Shown piece by piece: positions 53,900 to 64,000 of a stretch of DNA of 64,000 nt. The DNA lies in contig RQTK01000013.1 of NCBI GenBank assembly GCA_003991915.1, positions 365,323 through 429,322 on the forward strand, written 5' to 3'. A program made the translations under genes and the position numbers. Within the stretch, counting starts at the first letter, position 1. Each line of letters begins with the position of its first letter. The notes beneath the pieces were generated by a model. The model searched no databases, was not told the DNA's origin, and was given only the letters and a program-made list of their open reading frames with translations. Source of the stretch: Elysia chlorotica (taxonomy: Eukaryota > Mollusca > Gastropoda > Plakobranchidae).

Positions 53900-55230
53900 G
53901 AAGATGAACGTTCAACTTTTTTGAAGAGGATAAGAAAATAACCCAGTGGATTAGAGCACTGTTTTTAAGGGATTTGATATTTTGGTCACATGTAGGAACC
54001 AAGAAGAGGGCAATCTAGAAACAAAGATTCAGATTGTGAGAGAAAAATGAAAAAAGAGCCATTTTTACTAAAGCAGCTTATGCATTCAGGTAGGAAGATA
54101 ACTAGGTTTCTAAAGAACAAACAAAATTATCGGAGATTTGCGATACTTTGATGACACTAAAATTTTAGTTACTGGAGATCATTTTGTTTTATTCTCTGAA
54201 AATTCTTTATATTTTTCTTTATAATACAAATATCGAAGCACTTTTGCTGACGCAAAATTAATTCAGTCCTTTCTTTATCCAACTCTATAAATCTCACCAA
54301 AGGCAGAATTGTATTAATATCGGTGAAACGAATGTTTTAAATACGCTTTTTCATGAATACTTTATAGGAAGTGCTAAGCGTTTTGTCGTGAAAAAAACGA
54401 CTTTCATTCAGACAATAAGTCCCAATGCAAGCAACAATGTTGAATTATCACAATATTTCTATAGCTCTTTATACAGAAAATATGAATTCAGTAAACATAT
54501 ACAAGTATCCCCATACCTAGATTCAGCATAGTTATCACAACAAACAATAGTTATTGTTTGCGTACAACCCAGAGCATCTCTTTAAATAGAAAAAAACTAC
54601 GTTACTGTTCATTACACCCATACCGTTTATTCCACCGTATGAGGCAGAACCCTGCTAAAACATTTTGTGCACTGCCATATGTCCGTATGCTTTAGAACAC
54701 CCATCCTATATCCTTTAGGCTTAGGACAAAATAATGACTGCTGAAACCTCCCAGGACCAGGAATAACCATGAATCAATAAACCAAAAAGCATGTAACAAC
54801 CCATTCTGTAACCGCTTGGTTTGCTTGCGCCGTAATGAACAATGAAGGAAGAAAGGACTGTATGCAAAAGGAAAAATAGAGAGAGGAGGAAAGTACAGCT
54901 AACACACATATCAGAAAATTCATAAATGAGGCATAAACGGCATATAGATAGATGGGAATACAATGTACATATAGTATAATAACGGGACAGGAAGCTATTA
55001 CTCCAAATATTTTAAAAGAGAGCGGGCTAGAGGAGAGAAATGGGGAAAGAGGTAAAGAAAAGGAGGGAGTGACAGATAGATAAGTAGAGGGAGAAAGAGA
55101 GCGATAGATAGAGAGAATAAATGAGCCATAAAAGCTTACAACTATCCATTTTTTATTGCCTGGTGTCGTTGTAACAAAACGAAAGAATTCAGGGAGGGAA
55201 GGGGAGAAACTTAAAGAGTCAAAATGATAC
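53900..55230. other. AT-rich sequence without recognised genes
   Basis: Short chance frames only; purine-rich around 55020-55130. Confidence 0.4.

Positions 55231-55234
<4 letters not shown>

Positions 55235-55285
<51 letters not shown>
55235..55285 (+). repeat. (GA)n microsatellite
   Basis: About 50 bp of pure AG/GA. Confidence 0.97.
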
Positions 55286-55288
<3 letters not shown>

Positions 55289-56058
55289 AGAGGGAGATAG
55301 AGAGGTCTCAACAGGTTTATTTGAATTTTGAACGAAGGAAAACCAGGCATAATAATAAAGAAAATACGATTGAGATTTTTGTAACAAAACTATCTATTTC
55401 TGTCCAACTGTTTTGAGAGAAGTCGAAACCTAAATTTTAAGTGCGAAAGAGACAAAGGCAGAACAGCGATATCTGATATTATTGCTTTCCGTCGAGTTAA
55501 TTATTGATGGACGCTAATCTCAGCGATGGTTAGGCGTGGGTGGATACGGAAATGGATACAGTCTGTCTCCTCTTCTCCCTTGCGATTCATCGATCAAAAA
55601 GACTAAAATGATATTATGATAGTAGATGTATTATAAAAATGCTTAAGAAAAGAATGAAAAGGTATGTAGTAGTGCCAATTAAATTAAGCACACTATCCGT
55701 CAAAGACCGGCACAAAAACTGATTATTGAACTTTTGAAAATCTCAAACTTGACATTTCTAAATAGAAAATGTTTTGAACTAAGGTCCTTGTCAATTAATG
55801 TATTCTCTTTTTCTGTTTATTCTTTATTTCCTACGCTTCTCCCTCGTTATCTAGAAATACTGTCTCCTCTGTTTCTTTAGGTTTAACTATAACAAAGCTG
55901 TATCGAATATTTAACCATCAAAACCCACTCTTTATCGAATTTTTAACCGTAACAATCCACTCTATATCGAACTTTTATCAGTCACTTTATTCTTCTAATC
56001 ATCTTTTTATCTATAATAAATGTTATACAGATATCTATTTCTGACTTACCTGCCCTAA

Positions 56059-56204
<146 letters not shown>

Positions 56205-57319
56205 TGCTTGATTATAGTATCAGCGTTGTCAATAGAGTGCTCAATAAAAGGAGCGTGAAATGGAGTGCATGTCGCGACTGTAGAGTTTCGTTCCGCAATC
56301 GTCAGGCGACTCGTGCTTTTGGTTGCGTTTGACAACAGGAAACGTTTCCTGTGTACACAGTGTGAAAATCTCTTTTCGTTGTTTCAACGATGGTGTCTTC
56401 ATAAGTATTTCGAATTTTCGTTCTCAACATAAATTACACACTTGTTTTTGCTGGTGTATATGGTTTAACTTGTCTTATGATTGTATACTGTGTTTGATGG
56501 TCTGTATTGTTCTTATTTCATTTCCATATATGTTCGCTTAGTTTTGAGTCCTATATTTATGGTGGAGTTTGAAAACGAATTCAAAACAAGATACAACCTC
56601 CAAAAGTCGTCGTTCAAACTCCACTACAATATGTATGACACTGTTGGTAGAATTAGACAGCGTAGACTTATAAGAAAAGAATGCAGACTAGAGAAAGAGG
56701 AGTATGTTAACGTCCTCACCAAAAACATCTGTTTATCTTTGTGCAGCTTTTATATACCATACTTATCACTTACAACGATTGAGAAAGTCAAATGCCTTAA
56801 TTTACCTAATTTCCGCTATTTACAGCATTGCAACAGTAGCTAGTTTTTCTTATATTAATTGAGCTTTAGAGTATGTCACTTTCGTTGATTATAACAAAAC
56901 TAGTTTAATATGATTAGAAGACCATTAGCGTCGACATGGCCCATTTTGTCTCACTTGCATGGTGATTATCACACACTATTATCTAGAACATAAAATGTTT
57001 CATTCATATAGCATGATATGACATAACTTAGAGGTTGGTTTTAACGTATTATTTTCATTGTCTCTAACACCTCAAACCAATTAAATCACGAAACACGAAA
57101 CCATATGTCACCAGTTGAAACAGTGTGTGCATTATATAGAGTTGTCAATTCTATAGCTCTAGTTTTAGCCAATTTGAGATTTCGTTTCCTGTATGATATT
57201 TGGCATTGAAGTTAAGGTTACAGGCTTTGATATCAATCCCTAAAACATAAAACACACCAACACATACATTATCAAATCATGGGTTTTATCGTCTAGGCTC
57301 AACATAAATAACTGATATC

Positions 57320-57735
57320 CCAGCACACCTCACTCCACCAAGCCACATAGCCCGCGGTGTTGCTCTACACGATCAGTAGAGAAAATCGACATTTTCAGGT
57401 GCCGGACAGTTGGAGTGAGCGCCGTGACACCTGGTGCACGGGCCACAACCCGTGACTCACGCCAGACCCGATCTCACTGAGGGCAGTAGTATTATGGATA
57501 GATGAACATCGGATGCACAGGCTAATGTTCCAGAGGGTCGGGTGTTTCTCATGCACCAACTAACAGGTTTGTTTCGATTGAGAGTGAGTCGGGCTGGGTG
57601 CGCAGTGATCGATACCATGGCGCACAGCGGAACAACTCAAGTGCACTCCATTTCCACGAGGTACAGCGGGCCTGCCCGGGTTAATAACAAAAGGAAATGG
57701 AGCTCCAAACAATACAAGGCGGTTTCCGACAAAAG
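57320..57735. other. Locally GC-rich, CpG-containing segment
   Basis: It stands out from AT-rich surroundings. A 65-codon plus-strand frame (57542-57739) and shorter minus-strand frames have no recognised similarity. It could be a promoter or untranslated first exon, including one for syd-1, but no splice chain supports it. Confidence 0.3.
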
Positions 57736-58007
57736 ATAGACGAACTTAGAACTTTCTTTTATGGTTCATCAATAATGATGTAAAAGACAACTCAATTTTG
57801 ACTGAAACAGAATTTAAATTCTTCGTGCACATTTAAAAAGGAAAACGATATGAAACTATTTAGTTTATAAGAATTTAGAAATTAGTGAATATCTCTTTGT
57901 CAAAGTCATTGCAATTTTATGTTATTTGCTTTTTTTTATTTGTTTAATAGCATTAGCAACTGCAGCCGCGGGATTATTTGTATCAATATAGTTTTAATTA
58001 TTATCAT

Positions 58008-58285
<278 letters not shown>

Positions 58286-59163
58286 ATCTGAACAAGACAA
58301 TGATAGAGGAGCATAGAATGTAAAAATGATGGTTTTATAAAGAAGGGAGAAAGCATTAACAGTAGCAGCAGCAGAAGAAAAGATATAAAAATTTAAAGAA
58401 AAGAATCTAAAACAAAAAACACTAAAACAAAAACAAAAATGCAACAGAAAACGACAGAACGAGACAAAGGTAGCTATGATGTATGAGCGCTAAAATATTG
58501 TAGAAAAAATCAATTGAAAATTTTATCTTTGAATGAAAAATGGGTATTAGAAGATCTTAGTTTTTAACCTATTTTTAAGTCTTTGAATGTGATACAAGAA
58601 AAGTTTTGATAATAAATATGGTTTATAATATTGAGATGAAAACGGTATCAGTGAAGGTTCTTTGCGAAAAGAGCAAGAAAAAACAGTCATAACAGGTTCA
58701 AAAATTATAAACATGACTTTAACAATATTAAAATCTTAAAAGGAATTTCGAAGCAATTACACCTCATACACGCGAAACGCTACACCCGGTTTTAACGATA
58801 AGACGACGGATTTGGGCAAAAGAGAGAACCGGTCATCATAATTATCTTGGTTCATATTCAGCAGGACAACCATTCCGTTTCCGACATATCTCTATTATTT
58901 GATTCTTTTGGATCTACATTTGATTTCTTCACTACTGTTGCTTTTATTTTACATTTAGATATTTTATGTTCATGGTCTATTTATCTGTTTTACTTTATTG
59001 TGTATCTTATATCTCTTACACGTAAAATCTTAGTGTGTAGGTACAATTTTTTTCGAGTCTGACGAAGGCTTTAGTTCAATAGCTTAGGTGTTTGTATTGT
59101 TTTGTACTCTTAGAGCTTAGTATGTACTATACCTATTTTGAATTTTTTTTTGGTGCTTTGCAA

Positions 59164-59278
<115 letters not shown>

Positions 59279-59527
59279 ATAGATCTAGATCTAATAATAC
59301 TTCTACTGCCAAAACTTCTACGACTATACATTTTCTACCATGCAAATAATTCATAGACAAACGATAGCAATAACACTATGAAAAAAAAAGTGAAAAATAA
59401 TAATATATTTGCAGCGGATTTTATTCTAGTTTTAAATTTACTCACATATTCCAAAGGCAAAATGTGTTGTTTTTCAGCACAGATTGCTTACTCCAGTTAA
59501 AATGAAAACCGAGCGGCACTCTAGCAC

Positions 59528-59855
59528 TTCAAAGCTCCATGAGCTGCTCCTAATTCCTCTAAAACAGAAAATGAAGTATTCCACAAAAAGACATTGACAC
59601 TGTTGCCCTGCCAGGGTCTAGACTGATAGAGGCCGCTGCCTAGTTCTAGTGCCGGCAACACGTTGAGTACACCGCCACACACACGGTCCCCACACACACG
59701 CGAACACAGCGCGCGCCAGAGCCCACAAGTATTTTTTGCTGTTACACCACGGCGGTTAGCACGACGAGTCTGTTTGGGAAATGAGTGCTGGATCGGGTTG
59801 TTTAAATAAATAGAAAAGTTAGTTGCTCTATCATTTTTCTGTGGCCTGTTTATTA
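59528..59855. other. Near-identical GC-rich block, copy 1
   Basis: About 330 bp (from cacttcaaagctccatgagc to gtggcctgtttattagtgta) that matches 61133-61460 with about one mismatch, unlike the diverged flanks. The minus strand keeps an open frame and has an acceptor-like ttctgttttag. Function unknown; coding is unproven. Confidence 0.6.
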
Positions 59856-59908
59856 GTGTATTCTCATTGAAACTTGACAATGAAGTGAGTGGGATGAAAC
59901 TGGGAGAA

Positions 59909-59968
<60 letters not shown>

Positions 59969-59977
59969 CAGTAGTAG
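59909..59977 (+). repeat. (AGT)n microsatellite at the unit junction
   Basis: Short AGT array joining duplication units 1 and 2, equivalent to the array at the left edge of unit 1. Confidence 0.95.
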
Positions 59978-60805
59978 TAATTTAAACAAGACAATGATAG
60001 GGGAGCATAGAATGTAAAAATGATGGTTTTATAAAGAAGGGAGAAAGCATTAACAGTAGCAGCAGCAGAAATTAGAAGAGATATACAAATTTAAAGAAAA
60101 GAATCTAAAACAAAAAACACCAAAACAAAAACAAAAAAGCAACAGAAAACGACAGAAAGAGACAAAGGTAGCTATGATGTATGAGCGCTAAAATATTGTA
60201 AAAAAAAATTGAAAATTTTGTATTTGAATGAAAAATGGATATTAGTATATCTTAGTTTTTAACCTATTTTTAAGTCTGTGAATGTGATAAAAGAAAATAT
60301 TTGATAATGAATATGGTTTATAAAATTGACATAAAAACGGTATCAGTGAAGGTTCTTTGCGAAAAAAGCAAGGAAAAAACCCCAGTCATAATAGGTTCAA
60401 AAAACATGACTTTCACAATATTAAAATCTTAATACGAATTTCGAAGCAATATAACGCCTCATAACGAAGGATTTGGGCAAAAGAGAGAACCGGTCATCAT
60501 AATTATCTTGGTTCTTATTCAGCAGGACAACCATTTCGTTTCCGACTTATCTTCATTATTTCATTCTCTATTTGGATCTAGATTTGATTTCTTCATTACT
60601 GTTGCTTTTATTTTACATTTAGATATTTTATGTTCATGGTCTATTTATCTGTTCTACTTTATTGTATATTTCATATCTCTTACATGTAAAATCTTAGTGT
60701 GTAGGTACAATTTTTGTTTGCATTAGTCCGAAAGCTTAGGTGTTTGTATTGTTTTGTAGTCTTAGAGCTGCAGTATACCTATTTTGAATTTTATTGTGCC
60801 TTGCA

Positions 60806-60866
<61 letters not shown>

Positions 60867-61515
60867 GCTGCTGCTGCTACTACTAATAGATCTAGATCTA
60901 ATAATACTTCTACTGCCAAAACTTCTACGACTATACATTTTCTACCATGCAAATAATTCATATACAAACGATAGCAATAACACTATGAAAAAAAGTGAAA
61001 ACGAATAATAGATTTGCAGCCGATTTTATTCTTGTATTAAATTTACTCACATATTCCAAAGGAAAATTTTGTTGTTTTTCATCACAGATTACTTACTCCA
61101 GTTAAAATGAAAACCGAGAGGAACTCTAGCACTTCAAAGCTCCATGAGCTGCTCCTAATTCCTCTAAAACAGAAACTGAAGTATTCCACAAAAAGACATT
61201 GACACTGTTGCCCTGCCAGGGTCTAGACTGATAGAGGCCGCTGCCTAGTTCTAGTGCCGGCAACACGTTGAGTACACCGCCACACACACGGTCCCCACAC
61301 ACACGCGAACACAGCGCGCGCCAGAGCCCACAAGTATTTTTTGCTGTTACACCACGGCGGTTAGCACGACGAGTCTGTTTGGGAAATGAGTGCTGGATCG
61401 GGTTGTTTAAATAAATAGAAAAGTTAGTTGCTCTATCATTTTTCTGTGGCCTGTTTATTAGTGTATTGTTATTGAAATTTGACAATGAATTGAGTGGGAT
61501 GAAACTGGGAGAGAC
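59964..61515. repeat. Tandem duplication, unit 2 (about 1.55 kb)
   Basis: Second unit of the 58266-59912 duplication, same orientation; aacaagacaatgatag recurs at 59985. Shorter mainly through its shorter (ACT)n array (60807-60880). Confidence 0.94.
61133..61460. other. Near-identical GC-rich block, copy 2
   Basis: Counterpart of 59528-59855. The only clear difference over about 330 bp is an a/c change near 61175. Confidence 0.6.
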
Positions 61516-61518
61516 ATG

Positions 61519-61520
<2 letters not shown>

Positions 61521-61567
<47 letters not shown>
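61521..61567 (+). repeat. (GA)n microsatellite
   Basis: About 47 bp of GA just right of duplication unit 2, followed by imperfect CAGA-type repeats. Confidence 0.96.
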
Positions 61568-61568
<1 letters not shown>

Positions 61569-61679
61569 CAGTGACAGACTGAATTACAGAAAGATAGACA
61601 GAGAAATTCAAAGATAGAGACAGACAAACTGACGGACAGGTAGACAGAGAAATAGACATAGAAGCACAGGGTGACGATG

Positions 61680-63320
61680 ATGGTTACGAAAAAATTACGT
61701 TTTCAAATGTCACGGCAAGTGGTTAACAATGGTGAAACAGATATTTAAAAAAGCACCATGGTCAGGAAAATTGTCTATTTCAAGTTATATTAAGAATATG
61801 ATAAACGGTGCACGAAAAGAATAATTTAAAGGATAACATGCGACTTGAGAAAAGGGATAACGATTTATTGTCTGGTGCCATTTCTTTAAGAAAAAATACT
61901 GAATCAGTAATGTTTTTGATGGAATTATATGTCCCAATGAAACAGAAGGCTAGAGATCTGAAAAGCTAACATCGAGAACGAGGAGGGTTTATCGACAAGA
62001 ATGTTGGTTTATAAGAGTGATTGCCTGCAGGACAAAGGGCACGGGGAGGGAGGAAGGTATAAGGAAGCAAGGGTGAGTCGCCAGGAGGATGTCACGTAAC
62101 TCCGGAGGAGGTCCTGGGTGGGTGACACTCTGCCTGGGAGGATGCGGCGCTTGGGGGGAGGGGGGGGATGAGTACAGACACTGGACCAGTCTCAGACGTG
62201 CAAGAGCGAAGAACAGGGGACAGAAAAAAGAGGTTTTGGGAGGGGGGGGGGGAAACACTCAGGGGGAAATGTGATTGTAAACCCAAAATGGTTGCAAGAA
62301 AGGGCGAGAAAATTAATGGAAGAAGAGGAAAGGAATTGAATATGTGGTGAGAGAGAGGAAAGGGGAGGGAATATAAGACTGACCGTGGCTACGTTCTGAG
62401 CAGAAGAAACATGGACTGGTCCGCATTTTTTTTTCTCTGATGTCGATAATTTTCCGATAATCCGAAATGCGGTGTAATAGAGGAGAAAGAAAGTTGGGAA
62501 AAGACGGATATGAACAGGCACACTCAGATAAGTAAAGTATAATGAGTGGTGGGCAGGGTTAAAAAAGAGATGTTCGGTTTTGGTTATCATTTATACTTTA
62601 TCCATCATGTAAATCCAGTAAAAAAAAAGTAAAGAGAATATTTTTGTTATCCGCTCATTGAGTGAAAGATATGTTGTGATAAATGACGCAAAAAATATCA
62701 CCACGTAATTAACTTCTGTAAAATAGAGAATAATGGTGAAAATACAAATGGTCATATGGCAACAAAGTATACAGAGGCAGAGAAGAAGTAGTACTAGATT
62801 TTTCTTTAAAAATCAAGGTTAAGCAGTGAAATGGTTTTATAACGTTCAGAAAAAAAAATAATTTGAAGGAAGTATTTGTCTTGTAGCCTATTTGAGGAAC
62901 ATAAGTTGATTGATTTTTAAAGGAAAAAAGCCTATGAGGGTACTCATACATATACATATAATTTTCGAGACAAGCAAAGTTTTGAAGAACAATCAAAATT
63001 TGCCTAAGTTTATTTCAAAGAAACCAAAAAGACATAATGTATATGAACAAACATTTGAAATGAACAGTCTCTGAAAAAAAACATAGTTTTTGTAGGCATG
63101 AATTAAAATTATTATGACAGAGAGAGAAGAGAAATCGCAAGTGGCAAAGAATGTTTTTTCTGCTAACTTGTTGCTTGCTAAAGAATGGCGACTTAATTTT
63201 CAGTTTGGAAACAATGTAATCATACATCCTCACGAGATTCCGCGACACAGGCATAGAGTTACTGTCAAACAAACAAAAAATCTGCAGCCGTGAGACAACC
63301 TAGGCTAGGCGATATCTAGA
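61680..63320. other. Non-coding sequence with G-rich tracts
   Basis: No recognised gene. Long G-runs at about 62154-62168 and 62241-62251 make parts of it purine-rich. Frames here are low-complexity. Confidence 0.4.
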
Positions 63321-63339
63321 TCTAGATTAGTAGCTCTAT

Positions 63340-63620
63340 GCTGTGCGTGGCTAGGCTAGACCCAGGCCCCCTCACTCTGGCCAGCAATCGATATGCGAGG
63401 CCTGGGGGTGAGTGATCGGGTCGGCCGCGATCTAACGGGTGAGTGGTGCTGTGCGCGTGTGCGTGGTGGGACCAGGCGATGAGTCACCACTCCTGAGTCG
63501 GGTAGACAGGAGACAGCCAGCGACAAGCTCGGCAACTGATTCTCTTCCCCCTCCCAACCCACAGCCCTGCAGCAGTCTACTCCCCAGCCAGCTTCCCCTA
63601 GAGTTTTACTACTTTTATCT
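63340..63620. other. GC-rich, CpG-containing segment near right edge
   Basis: Clearly GC-richer than its surroundings. A minus-strand frame (63356-63694) is open but lacks an ATG start and any family similarity. Possible promoter or 5' exon region; unproven. Confidence 0.3.
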
Positions 63621-63941
63621 CTAGTTTTCCTACTCCATCGATCTACGCCCTCTCCGTCCTTCCCTTCATATACTCTTAAAAATCTTTTTTGCACATTTTA
63701 GTGTTATTTTTTCCACGAACTTTTCCTTGGGCAAAATGTTCGTTTCCCACTTGATTCTGTAAATTTTATTTGGGCCTTTTCCTTTTTTTTTTACCTTTTT
63801 TCTTGAGGAATTTTTAATCATTTATCTTTGCCTGTTTTTCAGTATTTTATCAGTTTCTCTGCGTCTCCCCTGTATTTGTTCGTTTGCGTTTGGTTCCTTT
63901 AGTGTCTTTCCCTTTTTCTGCGGTTTCACGGGAAATTCTCT

Positions 63942-63947
<6 letters not shown>

Positions 63948-63978
<31 letters not shown>
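63948..63978 (+). repeat. (CT)n microsatellite
   Basis: Short CT run at the right edge of the window. Confidence 0.93.
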
Positions 63979-63981
<3 letters not shown>

Positions 63982-64000
63982 TCCCTCTTTCCTTTCACTC

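Noticed and set aside
61126..61659. 177-aa minus-strand frame and its 157-aa twin at 59521-59994
   Set aside because: No recognised family and the N-terminal ends run through microsatellite. The shared part is reported as a conserved block, not as a gene.
63356..63694. 112-aa minus-strand frame in GC-rich DNA
   Set aside because: No ATG start, Arg/Pro/Ser-rich composition typical of chance GC-rich frames, no family similarity.

Overview
The window is nuclear DNA from an animal. It is AT-rich and intron-rich, with very low coding density, GT-AG introns, abundant di-, tri- and tetranucleotide microsatellites, tRNA-derived SINE fragments and decayed transposon pieces. The protein families, the molluscan look of the SINEs and the style of transposon debris suggest a lophotrochozoan, most likely a mollusc and perhaps a gastropod; that placement is inference. 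No bacterial, organellar or viral genome features are present.

Three spliced genes can be reconstructed by joining exons whose splice sites and reading phases agree. (1) Minus strand, 21601 to about 10856: a ten-exon gene for the gamma subunit of GlcNAc-1-phosphotransferase (GNPTG), about 291 aa, with signal peptide, MRH-type lectin domain and C-terminal coiled coil. Exon 7 exists as two identical 125-nt copies 1359 bp apart. (2) Plus strand, 21855-24391: a probable two-exon gene for an 86-aa single-pass membrane microprotein, divergent from GNPTG and only 253 bp from it. (3) Minus strand, 43194 to 28120, with its 5' end missing: a SYD-1/RhoGAP100F-type synaptic Rho GTPase-activating protein, at least 1825 aa, with a Gln-rich N-terminal region, PDZ, coiled coil, C2 and a complete RhoGAP domain.

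Region by region: 1-2.1 kb holds transposase remnants (piggyBac-type zinc ribbon and a hAT-like protein). 2.1-10.6 kb is AT-rich intergenic sequence with a SINE head. 10.6-21.6 kb is GNPTG. 21.6-24.5 kb is the divergent promoter and the microprotein gene. 24.5-27.9 kb is intergenic with a 358-bp tandem duplication. 27.9-43.2 kb is the syd-1 gene. 43.2-64 kb is upstream sequence, probably long 5' introns or intergenic DNA, made largely of tandem duplications (236 bp, 2.33 kb and about 1.65 kb units), microsatellites, a reverse-transcriptase remnant and a SINE.

The genes do not form a pathway. GNPTG acts in the Golgi on lysosomal enzyme targeting, and SYD-1 acts in presynaptic assembly. The most interesting structures are the duplicated GNPTG exon, whose double inclusion gives an immediate stop codon; an intronic minisatellite whose unit appears to include the 5' splice site of GNPTG exon 4; and a nearly identical 330-bp block inside an otherwise diverged tandem duplication at 59.5 and 61.1 kb. 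I saw no evidence of a wholly new biological system.
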